Positions 35,529 to 43,689 of a DNA stretch of 64,000 nt are shown piece by piece (the stretch's first letter is position 1; every line of letters begins with the position of its first letter). Source of the DNA: JAAYAO01 sp051133435. GTDB lineage: Bacteria; Actinomycetota; Actinomycetes; Propionibacteriales; Propionibacteriaceae. Position numbers and translations under genes: made by a program. Under the pieces are notes generated by a model that saw nothing but the letters and a program-made list of their open reading frames with translations, did not search any database and was not told the DNA's origin. The stretch covers positions 62,001 through 126,000 of the forward strand of contig NZ_JBPGNY010000004.1 of NCBI RefSeq assembly GCF_051133435.1, read 5' to 3'.

Positions 35529-35555
35529 TCTTTCCTCACGGGTCTTGAGGAAAGA
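35529..35555 (-). promoter_or_regulatory. mRNA hairpin in the atpB-atpE intergenic region
   Basis: TCTTTCCTCA and TGAGGAAAGA form a perfect 10-bp stem around a 7-base loop, 25 bases before the atpE start and just before its Shine-Dalgarno. There is no following T run, so it looks like an RNA-processing, stability or translation element, not a terminator. Confidence 0.6.
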
Positions 35556-35565
35556 GATCTGTGGG

Positions 35566-36384
35566 TCAGTGCGCCTCGGCCAGCGAGGACGAGACGTACT
35601 GAGCGGTCAAAACGGTGAAGATGTAGGCCTGCAGGGCGCCGATGAACAGCTCCAGGAAGAGGATCGCGAAGCTGAACAGCACCGAGATCACGCCGGCGAC
35701 GTTGAAGAACGGCACCACGTCGGTTCCGGCCGACTGCGAGGGGTAGGTCATCAGGAACCAGCCACCGACCACGAACACCATGACCACCAGGTGGCCGGCG
35801 AAGAGGTTGGCGAACAAACGCAGACTCAGCGTGATCGGACGGGTGATGAAGTTCGACAGGAACTCCAGCGGAATGATCAGCGGGTACAGGTAGAGCGGCA
35901 CACCCTCGGGAATCAGGCTCTGCTTGAGGTATTTACCCAGGCCGTGGCGGCGAATACCGGCACCGATGTAGATCACCAGGGTCAGGATGGCCAGACCATA
36001 GGCGTAGCCGACATTGGAGAAGGCCGGGTACATGAAGAAGAAGAACTGACCGAACCAGTTGTTCACCAGGATGAAGGAGAACAGGCCGAGCAGGTACGGC
36101 AGGTACTTGCGGTAGTCCGGGCCGAGGATGTCACGGGCGATGCCGTTGCGCACGAAGTCGTAGAGGTACTCGGCGAAGAACTGACCCTTCGACGGCACGA
36201 CCTTCAGTTTGCGGCTGGCGATCACCCACAGGACGATCACCAGCAGGGCCCCGATGACGGCTTGGAAGAACGGCTTGTTCGCCCAGTCCAGGCCTGGGAT
36301 CAGGCCGGGCCAGATGAAGTCCTGGGTACCGGGAGGGGTGTAGCCCCCGCCTTCCAAGGGGATCAACGGCAGTGTCAGACTCAC
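35566..36384 (-). CDS. atpB: ATP synthase a subunit
   Basis: This 272-residue membrane stator forms the proton half-channels. The essential Arg lies in ITLSLRLFANLFAGHLVVM, and the last helix shows ELFIGALQAYIFTVLTAQYV. GTG 36384 has GGAGGAG 3-4 bases upstream and overlaps the stop of the AtpZ-like gene as GTGA. The frame is open further upstream but only inside that neighbour. Confidence 0.95.
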   Translation of the reverse strand: MSLTLPLIPLEGGGYTPPGTQDFIWPGLIPGLDWANKPFFQAVIGALLVIVLWVIASRKLKVVPSKGQFFAEYLYDFVRNGIARDILGPDYRKYLPYLLGLFSFILVNNWFGQFFFFMYPAFSNVGYAYGLAILTLVIYIGAGIRRHGLGKYLKQSLIPEGVPLYLYPLIIPLEFLSNFITRPITLSLRLFANLFAGHLVVMVFVVGGWFLMTYPSQSAGTDVVPFFNVAGVISVLFSFAILFLELFIGALQAYIFTVLTAQYVSSSLAEAH

Positions 36385-36641
36385 TGCTCCTCCTCCGTCT
36401 TCGATTCGGGGTTCCCGTAACGCTTGATGATCGAGTACATGGCCAGGACCACGCCGACGATGATGCCCACCGGCAGCAGGAACGAGGTGTGCAGCCACCT
36501 GTCGAGCAGCCAGCCGATACCGCCGTAGAACAACAGGCCGGCGGCCAGATACGCGATGATCCGGTAACCGTCCTCGGTGCCCGCGGGGGTCTTGTCATCA
36601 GCCGATCGGACCTTAGCAGTGCCGAGCTGTCGTTTGCTCAT
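36381..36641 (-). CDS. AtpZ/AtpI-like small membrane protein
   Basis: This 86-residue protein has two membrane helices (about residues 28-47 and 52-70: IIAYLAAGLLFYGGIGWLLD and LLPVGIIVGVVLAMYSIIK), the size and layout of the AtpZ family that associates with AtpI in c-ring assembly or ion supply. It overlaps both neighbours by 4 bp, so it is tightly coupled to the 157-residue gene before it and atpB after it. Confidence 0.75.
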   Translation of the reverse strand: MSKRQLGTAKVRSADDKTPAGTEDGYRIIAYLAAGLLFYGGIGWLLDRWLHTSFLLPVGIIVGVVLAMYSIIKRYGNPESKTEEEQ

Positions 36642-37111
36642 CGGTCGCCTCCGGTGGACACGTCGTAGACCGGGATGCGCAGCCGGGTGAAGCGGAAGAT
36701 TTCCGCGGCCAGCCAGCCGACGCAAGTCACGATGATACCGATGCTCACTGCGGTCGGATCCAGCGCCACCAGATGGGTGTTGCTGCCGTACCAGGCCAGC
36801 AGTACTCCGAGTACCGATACCCGGGTGGCGTAGCTGGCCAGGGCCGCCACCAGAACCGAAATCCCGGTGCTTTCGACGAACCGGATCACCACCGCATGGC
36901 CGATCGTGAAGAAGGCGACCACCACCGCGGCGGCGACCGCCGAGGAGGCTGCAGCCTGCGGGCCACGGGCCACCAGCATGATGCCGATCAGGGTGATTGC
37001 GGCCGCATGGGCTCCGATCAATCCGGCCACCAGCAGGGCGCGGGAAAGATGGGTCGAAACGCCGACACCGGCAGGCTTGGCTGCGCGCTGGGGAGCCATG
37101 GCGATCGTCAT
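36638..37111 (-). CDS. ATP synthase protein I-like membrane protein
   Basis: This 157-residue protein has four hydrophobic segments and precedes the AtpZ-like gene and atpB, the usual AtpI place. Sequence similarity to AtpI is weak, so the name rests on topology and position. ATG 37111 has AGGAA upstream; ATG 37099 is an alternative. It is the first gene after a 112-bp gap and so may begin the ATP synthase transcript. Confidence 0.65.
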   Translation of the reverse strand: MTIAMAPQRAAKPAGVGVSTHLSRALLVAGLIGAHAAAITLIGIMLVARGPQAAASSAVAAAVVVAFFTIGHAVVIRFVESTGISVLVAALASYATRVSVLGVLLAWYGSNTHLVALDPTAVSIGIIVTCVGWLAAEIFRFTRLRIPVYDVSTGGDR

Positions 37112-37200
37112 CGAATTCCTGTCCTGCGAGTCCTCGCGAGGCGTGGGCGAAGTGCTTGTGAAACGTAGCACAAGCCCTTCCGGTGTGTCGAAATCAAGAG

Positions 37201-37215
37201 ACCCCGCGGCGGGGT
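37201..37215 (-). terminator. Weak hairpin after the wecA-like gene
   Basis: ACCCCG / CGGGGT with a 3-base loop lies 9 bases past the wecA-like stop. The following bases (CTCTTGATTT on the minus strand) are only partly T-rich, so termination is uncertain. Confidence 0.3.
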
Positions 37216-37223
37216 GTCGTCGG

Positions 37224-38342
37224 TCACCCCGCGATCTGGGAGTTGCCGGTGTGCGCCGGGGCCGGACGGCGCCGGGTCACCATGGCCACGGCCACCCCGA
37301 GGACGATGGCCACCACGACCACGATCCAGCTTCCGGTCAGCCCGAAAATGATCGTGCCGAAGGAGATCAGGGCCGACCAGAGGTACATGATCGTCACCGC
37401 CCGCGGGTGGCTGTGTCCCCGGTCGAGCAGCCGATGGTGCAGGTGTTGTTTGTCGGGCACGAACCACCAGCGTCCGGCATTGGCCCGCCGGATCCAGGCC
37501 AGGGTCAGGTCGAGCAGGGGCAGTGCCAACACGGCCAGGGGCAGCGCCAGGGGCAGGTAGGCCGGGATCAGGTCACCGGCGTTGGTGGTCAGCGAGGACG
37601 GGTCGATCTGTCCGGTCAGGCTGATGGTGCTGGTCGCCAGCAGAAAGCCGAGCAGCATCGAGCCGGAATCGCCCATGAACATCCGGGCCGGAAAGAAGTT
37701 GTGCGGCAGGAAGCCCAGACAGACCCCGGCGATGGCCACCGTGATCAGGCTCGAGGTGGTGGCACGCATCAGGTCCTGCTCGATGGTGAGCACGTAGCAG
37801 TAGGTGAAGAAGGCGAAGGCGCCGATGCCCACCACGCCGGCGGCCAGGCCGTCCAGGCCGTCGATGAAGTTCACCGCATTGGTGCACAGCACGATGAAGA
37901 ACACGGTGATCGCGATCGAGGCGGCGGTGTCGAGGGCGATGATCCGGTCGTGCAGCGGAATCCACAGCATCCGCACCCCGCCCTGGGCGACCAGGGCCGC
38001 GGCCAGTACCTGACCGGCCATCTTGGTCAGTGCGCCGAGTTCGAAGATGTCGTCGAAGACGCCGACCAGGCAGATCACCGCAGCGGCCAGCAGCACCCAG
38101 CCGACATCGTGGCGCACCAACTCGGAGCGGCCCAGGAAGGGCAGTTGCATTGCCACCCCGATCGCCGCGGCGACCCCGGCGAGCATCGCGATACCTCCGA
38201 AGTACGGAATCGGCACCACGTGCACGTCGCGGTCGCGCACCTGGGCGATGGCCCCCGAGCGCAGCGCCAGCCGACGGGTGAAACCGCTGGCCAGGTAGGT
38301 CAGCGAGGTGGCGACGATCAGCACCAGGAGGTATTCGCGCAT
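37224..38342 (-). CDS. WecA/TagO-like undecaprenyl-phosphate sugar-1-phosphate transferase
   Basis: This 372-residue polytopic enzyme moves a sugar 1-phosphate (often GlcNAc-1-P) from a UDP-sugar to undecaprenyl phosphate to start cell-wall glycopolymer synthesis. Motifs of the MraY/WecA superfamily are VGVFDDIFELGALTK, NAVNFIDGLDGLAAG, MFMGDSGSMLLGF and the cytoplasmic DKQHLHHRLLDRGHSHPRA, with about 11 helices. The HLHH loop favours the WecA/TagO branch over MraY. It follows sua5 by 4 bp and precedes the atp genes, an order common in actinobacteria. Confidence 0.9.
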   Translation of the reverse strand: MREYLLVLIVATSLTYLASGFTRRLALRSGAIAQVRDRDVHVVPIPYFGGIAMLAGVAAAIGVAMQLPFLGRSELVRHDVGWVLLAAAVICLVGVFDDIFELGALTKMAGQVLAAALVAQGGVRMLWIPLHDRIIALDTAASIAITVFFIVLCTNAVNFIDGLDGLAAGVVGIGAFAFFTYCYVLTIEQDLMRATTSSLITVAIAGVCLGFLPHNFFPARMFMGDSGSMLLGFLLATSTISLTGQIDPSSLTTNAGDLIPAYLPLALPLAVLALPLLDLTLAWIRRANAGRWWFVPDKQHLHHRLLDRGHSHPRAVTIMYLWSALISFGTIIFGLTGSWIVVVVAIVLGVAVAMVTRRRPAPAHTGNSQIAG

Positions 38343-38346
38343 CGGA

Positions 38347-39012
38347 TCAGCCGTCCGCCGCCGGTGCGCGCAGTCCGGGCAGGGTTTCGCGGAGTTCGTC
38401 GACGGTCAGGGCGCCGGGGCGCAGTACCTCGCCGTCGGGGTAGCGGGTGAAGTCGACGATGGTGGACGGCACTCCCCCGGCGGCGGTGCCGCCGTCGAGG
38501 TAGACCGAGACCCGATCCCCCAACTGCTCCTCGGCCTGATCACAGGTGGTGGCCGGTTCCCGTCCGGTGCGGTTGGCGCTGCTCACCGCCAACGGGCCGG
38601 TGATTCGCAGTACCGCGCGGGCCAGATCGTCATCGGGTACGCGCACCGCGATGGTGCCGACCGCATCACCCAGGTCCAGCCTCAGGCTGGGCTGCTGGCG
38701 CCCGATCACAGTCAGCGGGCCGGGCCAGTGTTTATCGACCAACTGCTGGGCACCGTCCGGCAGGTCGGTCACCAGAGCCGGCAGCACTTCGGGGGCGGCG
38801 ATCAGCACCGGGGGTGGCATATCGCGGCCGCGCTCCTTGGCGTCCAGCAGGCCCTGCACCGCGGTCGGTGAGAAAGCATCGGCGCCGATGCCGTAGACGG
38901 TGTCGGTGGTGAAGACGATGCATTCACCGGCCGAGACGGCCCGGCGCACCGCGTCCTCGGCTTCGGCCGACAACTCCCGCGGGTCGGTGCAGTCATATCT
39001 CACGTGACTCAT
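38347..39012 (-). CDS. L-threonylcarbamoyladenylate synthase (Sua5/TsaC type)
   Basis: This 221-residue enzyme makes threonylcarbamoyl-AMP for t6A37 in tRNAs reading ANN codons. It shows CIVFTTDTVYGIGADAFSP, WPGPLTVIGRQQ and GPLAVSSANRTGREPATT, which are standard for YrdC folds; the separate Sua5 C-domain is absent. ATG 39012 overlaps the end of prmC by 20 bp; GTG 39003 is an alternative. Confidence 0.92.
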   Translation of the reverse strand: MSHVRYDCTDPRELSAEAEDAVRRAVSAGECIVFTTDTVYGIGADAFSPTAVQGLLDAKERGRDMPPPVLIAAPEVLPALVTDLPDGAQQLVDKHWPGPLTVIGRQQPSLRLDLGDAVGTIAVRVPDDDLARAVLRITGPLAVSSANRTGREPATTCDQAEEQLGDRVSVYLDGGTAAGGVPSTIVDFTRYPDGEVLRPGALTVDELRETLPGLRAPAADG

Positions 39013-39946
39013 CTTCGCCCAGCTTCGTCGCAGTGGTAAATCGGGCTCGCCCGGTGAGGTCGAGGTGGTCGCGCACCGCGGTCCAGCCGCCGTGGTCGAG
39101 CAGCAGTCGCGGCACCGCCTCGCCCTGCAGATCGGCATGCTCGCCGGCCAGGTGTCCCCCGGTGCTGAGCAATCGGTGGGCGGTGTCGGCCAGCACCCGC
39201 CAGGCATCCAGTCCGTCCGCGCCGGAGAACAGCGCCAGGTCGGGGTCGTGATCGCGCACCTCGGCCGGCACCGACTCCCAGGCTTCCAGCGGAATGTAGG
39301 GCGGATTGCAGACCACCAGATCGCAGCGGCCGTCCAACTCGGGCAGGGCATCGCGCAGATCACCGGCGTGCAGGTGTACCCCGGTGCCGGCGAGATTCCG
39401 CTCGGCCCAGGCCAGGGCCTCGGGTGACAGTTCGACCGCGTGGATCTCGACCGGCAGCGGCGGGTCGGCACGGTCTCCGGTCAGTTCGTCGGCCAGGGCC
39501 GCGGCGATCGCCCCCGAACCGGTGCACAGGTCGACCACGACGATCGGCTCCTGGCGCGACGGGAGCTCGCGAACCCGGGCCAGGCACCACTCCACCATCA
39601 CCTCGGTTTCGGGGCGTGGAATGAACGCACCCGGGCCGATCTGGAGTTCGAGGTAGCGGAAGGGTGCGCGTCCGGTGAGGTGTTGCAGCGGGATCCCGGA
39701 ACGTCGCCGTGCCACAAGCTCGTCGAGCCGGTCGATGTGTTCGGGGGTGAGCGCCGGCGCGGTCAAGAGTTGGGCCGGCGTCAGCCCGGTGACCGCGGCC
39801 ACCAGGGTGCGGGCCTCGGCCGCGGGACTGGCGACCACGCCGGACAGTTCCTGGGTCAGACGCCGTACGAGTTGATTGGGCACGACTTCCCCGGGCGCGG
39901 GGTGACTCGGCAGCGCTTGGTGGCTGGGGCGCTCGGTTGCGGACAC
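38993..39946 (-). CDS. prmC: Release-factor glutamine methyltransferase PrmC
   Basis: This 317-residue SAM enzyme methylates the GGQ glutamine of release factors. It has an N-terminal helical domain (about 25-90), then FIPRPETEVMVEW, VVDLCTGSGAIAAALA (SAM loop) and CDLVVCNPPYIPLEAW (NPPY motif). It follows prfA, its substrate gene, by 6 bp. The GTG start has only weak support, and an internal GTG before PNQLVRRL is possible. Confidence 0.93.
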   Translation of the reverse strand: MSATERPSHQALPSHPAPGEVVPNQLVRRLTQELSGVVASPAAEARTLVAAVTGLTPAQLLTAPALTPEHIDRLDELVARRRSGIPLQHLTGRAPFRYLELQIGPGAFIPRPETEVMVEWCLARVRELPSRQEPIVVVDLCTGSGAIAAALADELTGDRADPPLPVEIHAVELSPEALAWAERNLAGTGVHLHAGDLRDALPELDGRCDLVVCNPPYIPLEAWESVPAEVRDHDPDLALFSGADGLDAWRVLADTAHRLLSTGGHLAGEHADLQGEAVPRLLLDHGGWTAVRDHLDLTGRARFTTATKLGEDESREI

Positions 39947-39952
39947 GGAAAC

Positions 39953-41038
39953 TCAGCTGTTGGCGCCGGGCAGTCGCTCGGCCAAATCGGCTTCCTGCAG
40001 GGCGGTCACCAGCGGACCCAGATCACCGTCCAGGACGGCGTCGAGGTTGTGGGCCTTGTAGCCGATGCGGTGGTCGGCGATCCGGTTCTCGGGGAAGTTG
40101 TAGGTGCGGATCCGCTCCGAGCGGTCGACGGTACGCACCTGGGAACGCCGGGCTTCGGTCGCCGCCGCGGCGGCCTCCTCCTCGGCCGCGGCCACCAGCC
40201 GGGCCCGCAACATGCGCATCGCCGATTCCCGGTTCTGCAACTGGGAGCGTTCGTTCTGGCAGGAAACCACGATGCCGGTGGGCAGGTGGGTGATCCGCAC
40301 CGCCGAGTCGGTGGTGTTCACCCCCTGGCCACCCGGGCCGCTGGCCCGGTAGACGTCGATCCGCAGGTCGTTGTCATCGACCTCGACCTCGGCCGCCTCC
40401 ACATCGGGCATCACCAGCACGCCGGCCGCCGAGGTGTGAATCCGGCCCTGGGATTCGGTGACCGGTACCCGCTGTACCCGGTGCACCCCACCCTCGAACT
40501 TCAACGAGCCGAAGGGCATCAGGTCGGGCTCACCGGCGCTGCGGGCCTTCACCGCGAAGGTGATCGACTTGTAGCCGCCCAGGTCGGTGGATTGTTCGTC
40601 GAGCACTTCCAGGGTCCAACCCCGGGCTTCGGCGAAGCGCGTGTACATCCGCACCAGGTCGGCGGCGAAGAGCGCCGATTCCTCACCGCCCTCCCCCGAC
40701 TTGACCTCCAGCAGGGCATCCCCGGCGTCGTTGGGGTCGCGCGGTACCAGCAGTCGGGCGAGCCGTTCGGAGACCTCGGCCAGGCGGGTGTCGAGTTCGG
40801 CGGCCTCGTCGGCGAAGGAGGGGTCGTCATCGGCCAGTTCCCGGGCCGCGGCGAGGTCGCCGGTCAGGCCCCGGTATTCACCGATCGTCTTGATGATCGG
40901 GGTCAATTCCGAGTAACGCCGACCCACCCGCTTGGAACGGGATGGATCGGCGTGCAACTCGGGGTCGGCCAGAGCGCTCTCCAGCTCGGCGTACTCGGCT
41001 TCGAGCGCGGAGGTGTCGAAAGACCCCGCCGAGGTCAC
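39953..41038 (-). CDS. prfA: Peptide chain release factor 1
   Basis: This 361-residue factor ends translation at UAA and UAG. The stop-codon PxT tripeptide is PVT in RVPVTESQGRIHTSAAG, which identifies RF1, and the hydrolysis motif is GPGGQGVN. The GTG start overlaps the rpmE stop as GTGA. Confidence 0.96.
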   Translation of the reverse strand: MTSAGSFDTSALEAEYAELESALADPELHADPSRSKRVGRRYSELTPIIKTIGEYRGLTGDLAAARELADDDPSFADEAAELDTRLAEVSERLARLLVPRDPNDAGDALLEVKSGEGGEESALFAADLVRMYTRFAEARGWTLEVLDEQSTDLGGYKSITFAVKARSAGEPDLMPFGSLKFEGGVHRVQRVPVTESQGRIHTSAAGVLVMPDVEAAEVEVDDNDLRIDVYRASGPGGQGVNTTDSAVRITHLPTGIVVSCQNERSQLQNRESAMRMLRARLVAAAEEEAAAAATEARRSQVRTVDRSERIRTYNFPENRIADHRIGYKAHNLDAVLDGDLGPLVTALQEADLAERLPGANS

Positions 41039-41244
41039 TTCTTCTTGCCGTACCGCTTCTCGAAGCGGGCGACGCGACCACCGGTGTCGAGGATCTTCTG
41101 CTTACCGGTGTAGAACGGGTGGCACTGCGAGCAGACGTCGGCACGCAACTGGCCGCTGGGCTCGGTGCTACGGGTGGTGAACGTGTTGCCGCAGGTGCAG
41201 GTCACCTGGGTCTCGACGTATTCGGGGTGGATCCCGCTCTTCAT
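41035..41244 (-). CDS. rpmE: 50S ribosomal protein bL31, zinc-binding type
   Basis: This 69-residue protein begins MKSGIHPEYVETQVTCTCGN. Cys16, Cys18, Cys38 and Cys41 make the zinc site of the C+ type, which zinc-starvation paralogues lack. AGGAG precedes the ATG by 6 bases. It heads the rpmE-prfA-prmC-sua5-wecA run. Confidence 0.96.
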   Translation of the reverse strand: MKSGIHPEYVETQVTCTCGNTFTTRSTEPSGQLRADVCSQCHPFYTGKQKILDTGGRVARFEKRYGKKK

Positions 41245-41349
41245 GTTGACTCCTGGAGTGTGATTTCTACCGGGTCGCCACCCGCCGGGCCTGGTGCTCG
41301 GTCGGGTAACCGTCGATTCGTGGTGGGCGTGAACCGGCAGCGACGAACT

Positions 41350-41379
41350 ATTGTGCCTCAGCCCTGCCCCGCTCGCCAA
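41350..41379 (-). promoter_or_regulatory. Putative rpmE promoter
   Basis: TTGGCG (41379-41374) and CACAAT (41355-41350) are 18 bp apart on the minus strand, about 105 bases before the rpmE ATG. This would give a leader of roughly 100 bases. Confidence 0.45.
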
Positions 41380-41403
41380 ACTCGGCGGGTGCGGGCTGCG
41401 GCA

Positions 41404-41481
41404 TGGATACAAACGCACCCCTGGGCCGCTCTCATGGCGCCGGTAGTGCCATTAGGGCGATTTCGGGTGCGTTTGTATCCA
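41404..41481. repeat. 17-bp perfect inverted repeat with 44-bp spacer, after rho
   Basis: TGGATACAAACGCACCC (41404-41420) is matched by its exact complement at 41465-41481. The spacer holds a smaller ATGGC/GCCAT stem (about 41434-41452). The element starts 20 bases past the rho stop codon and lies upstream of the rpmE promoter. There is no T run. It could be a long-range hairpin ending or protecting the rho mRNA, a protein-binding site, or a small repeat element. Confidence 0.8.
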
Positions 41482-41500
41482 CGCCCGGTGGTGTGCCGGA

Positions 41501-43453
41501 TCAGCTCGGGGTGGTGCGGGAGATAACCACCAGGAATTCGTTGTTCGAGGTGGTCTTGCGCATCCGGTTGAGCAGCATCTCGAGGGCCTGCTGGCCTTCC
41601 AGACCGGACAGCACCCGGCGCAACTTCCAGATGATCTGCAGTTCCTGCGGGCCGAGCAACAGTTCCTCGCGGCGGGTGCCGGAGGCGTCGACGTCGATCG
41701 CGGGGAAGATCCGCTTGTCGGCGAACTCGCGGCGCAGGCGCAGTTCCATGTTGCCGGTGCCCTTGAACTCCTCGAAGATCACCTCGTCCATCTTCGAACC
41801 GGTCTCGATCAGCGCGGTCGCCAGGATGGTGAGCGAGCCACCGTCCTCGATATTGCGGGCCGCACCGAAGAACTTCTTCGGCGGGTACAGGGCGGCCGAA
41901 TCGACACCACCGGACAGGATCCGGCCCGAGGCCGGGGCCGCCAGGTTGTAGGCGCGGCCCAGTCGGGTGATGCCGTCGAGCAGCACCACCACATCCTGAC
42001 CGAGTTCGACCAGGCGCTTGGCCCGCTCGATGGCGAGTTCGGCGACCGTGGTGTGGTCGGACGCCGGTCGGTCGAAGGTGGAGGCGATGACCTCACCCTT
42101 GACAGTGCGCTGGAAGTCGGTGACCTCTTCGGGACGTTCGTCGACGAGCACCACCATCAGGTGCACCTCGGGGTTGTTCTGCGAGATCGCGTTCGCGATC
42201 GTCTGCATCACGATGGTCTTACCGGCCTTCGGCGGGGACACGATCAGGCCACGCTGACCCTTGCCGACCGGGGACACCAGGTCGATGATCCGACCGGTGA
42301 GCTCCTGGGGCGTGGTCTCCAGCTTGAGTCGTTCCTGGGCGTACAGCGGGGTGAGCTTGTTGAAGTCCGGACGGTTCGCCATCGCGGCCGGTTCGGCACC
42401 GTTGATGGTGTCGATCCGCACCAGCGGGTTGAACTTCTCCTTGCGCTCCCCCTCGCGCGGCTGGCGAATCGCGCCGGTCACCGCGTCACCGCGACGCAGG
42501 CCGAACTTCTTCACCATCGACAACGAGACATAGGCATCCTCGCTGCCCGGCAAGTAACCCGAGGTACGCACGAAGGCGTAGCTGTCGAGCACGTCGAGCA
42601 CCCCGACCACCGGCACCAGGACGTCGTCCTCGCTGATGGTGGGTTCTTCGAAGCGATCGATCTGCCCGCCACCGCCACGGCGGCGGTTGCTGCGGTCGCG
42701 GTTGCGCCGACGACGGCCCCGGCGGCCGCCTCCGCCCTGATCGTCGTCATCACGGTCGTGCTGCTGGTTGCGCTGGTTGTCCCGGCGCTGCTGGCCACCG
42801 TCGCGGTTCTGGTCGCGGCCCCCGTCGCGGTTCTGGTCGCGGCCCCCGTCGCGGTTCTGGTCGCGGCCGTCACGCTTCTGGTCACCGTCACGACCCTGGT
42901 CGCGGTCACCGCCGTCCCGATTCTGGTCACGCTTCTGATCACCCTCGCGACGCTGGTCGCGCTGGTCACCGCCATCGCGCTTCTGGTCATCGTCACGCTT
43001 CTGATCGCGCTGACCGCTGTCGCCGGAGTCTCGCTGTTCGCGCTGCTGACCACCCTCGCGGTTGCGGTCCTGGTTGCGGTCGCGTCGATCCCGCTGGCGG
43101 GAATCGTCGTCACCGCGCTCGGGAGCTTCGGTCAGCGTCGGCTGGGCCGCATCGGGTTCGCCGGCATCACGGGTGGCGCGGCGGCGGGCGCGTGGTTCGG
43201 CCCCGTTGGTGTGGGGGGCTTCCTTGCGATCACCGGCATCGCCGGACGGCGGGGCGCTGTCGACCCGGCCACCCGAGGCCGAGCTCTGAGCGCTGCGGAT
43301 CGCGGCGATCAGGTCGCCCTTGCGCATCGATCCTGCGCCTTTGATACCCAGCCCGCCGGCGATCTTCTTCAGCTCGGGAAGCACCATGGCCTCCAGGCCG
43401 CTGCCCTTGCGACGGGGTGTCGCGGTGGCCGCTGCCTCGGTGCTGTCTGTCAA
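41501..43453 (-). CDS. rho: Transcription termination factor Rho with long disordered insert
   Basis: This 650-residue hexameric helicase ends transcription. It has a Rho_N helical domain (LEAMVLPELKKIAGGLGIKG, residues 20-56) and a disordered region from about 60 to 265 that is extremely rich in Arg, Asp, Gln, Asn and Gly from residue 113. The OB-fold RNA site (about 275-340, VGVLDVLDSYAFVRTSGYLP) and the ATPase follow (VSPPKAGKTIVMQ Walker A; VVVLLDGITRLGRAYN Walker B). E. coli Rho is about 420 residues, so the insert accounts for the difference; such inserts occur in other actinobacterial Rho proteins. The start is TTG 43453, with GAGAGG 8 bases upstream. Confidence 0.95.
   Translation of the reverse strand: MTDSTEAAATATPRRKGSGLEAMVLPELKKIAGGLGIKGAGSMRKGDLIAAIRSAQSSASGGRVDSAPPSGDAGDRKEAPHTNGAEPRARRRATRDAGEPDAAQPTLTEAPERGDDDSRQRDRRDRNQDRNREGGQQREQRDSGDSGQRDQKRDDDQKRDGGDQRDQRREGDQKRDQNRDGGDRDQGRDGDQKRDGRDQNRDGGRDQNRDGGRDQNRDGGQQRRDNQRNQQHDRDDDDQGGGGRRGRRRRNRDRSNRRRGGGGQIDRFEEPTISEDDVLVPVVGVLDVLDSYAFVRTSGYLPGSEDAYVSLSMVKKFGLRRGDAVTGAIRQPREGERKEKFNPLVRIDTINGAEPAAMANRPDFNKLTPLYAQERLKLETTPQELTGRIIDLVSPVGKGQRGLIVSPPKAGKTIVMQTIANAISQNNPEVHLMVVLVDERPEEVTDFQRTVKGEVIASTFDRPASDHTTVAELAIERAKRLVELGQDVVVLLDGITRLGRAYNLAAPASGRILSGGVDSAALYPPKKFFGAARNIEDGGSLTILATALIETGSKMDEVIFEEFKGTGNMELRLRREFADKRIFPAIDVDASGTRREELLLGPQELQIIWKLRRVLSGLEGQQALEMLLNRMRKTTSNNEFLVVISRTTPS
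42800..42871 (-). repeat. Three 24-bp tandem units inside rho
   Basis: The units lie at 42800-42823, 42824-42847 (identical to the first) and 42848-42871 (two changes near the end). Each encodes an eight-residue (G)GRDQNRD unit in the disordered insert. Copy number should vary easily by slippage. Confidence 0.9.
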
Positions 43454-43689
43454 CGTGTGGTCCTCTCAATGGGGTGCCCAGTGCTCGGCGACACCGCCAT
43501 GCTGTGGGTGCTTCGCACACGACGAAGCACTTTGCACTGGGATCAAGTCACGGAAAAAGGGATTTCCTGTGGCGAAGAACCGCGCCCGACTTGTGAGGCG
43601 CTGGAAGCTGAAACCATTCCGGCCAGCCAGGTAAGACCGTATCACTTCCCGGGCCGACGGGCGAAAACCGGGTGCGGTCGCGTCGGATG
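43454..43689. other. 236-bp rho leader region
   Basis: Upstream of rho, between it and thrB. It holds the Shine-Dalgarno GAGAGG, the hairpin at 43508-43530, a TACGGT word that could be a -10 (about 43637-43642, minus strand), a 24-codon minus-strand frame (ATG 43617 to TGA 43543) and a 21-codon basic plus-strand frame (GTG 43569-43634). Neither small frame is secure. Confidence 0.5.
43508..43530 (-). promoter_or_regulatory. Hairpin in the rho mRNA leader
   Basis: GTGCTTCG / CGAAGCAC form a perfect 8-bp stem with a 7-base loop, 55 bases before the rho start. It could take part in control of rho expression; Rho autoregulation through its leader is known in E. coli, but no such mechanism is shown here. 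Confidence 0.5.

Noticed and set aside
35529..35555. Intrinsic terminator between atpB and atpE
   Set aside because: The stem is strong but no T run follows it, and termination here would cut off the rest of the ATP synthase genes.
36867..38450. 527-codon plus-strand frame opposite the wecA-like gene
   Set aside because: The opposite strand encodes a clear MraY/WecA enzyme; this frame is Asp/Gly/His/Gln-rich noise.
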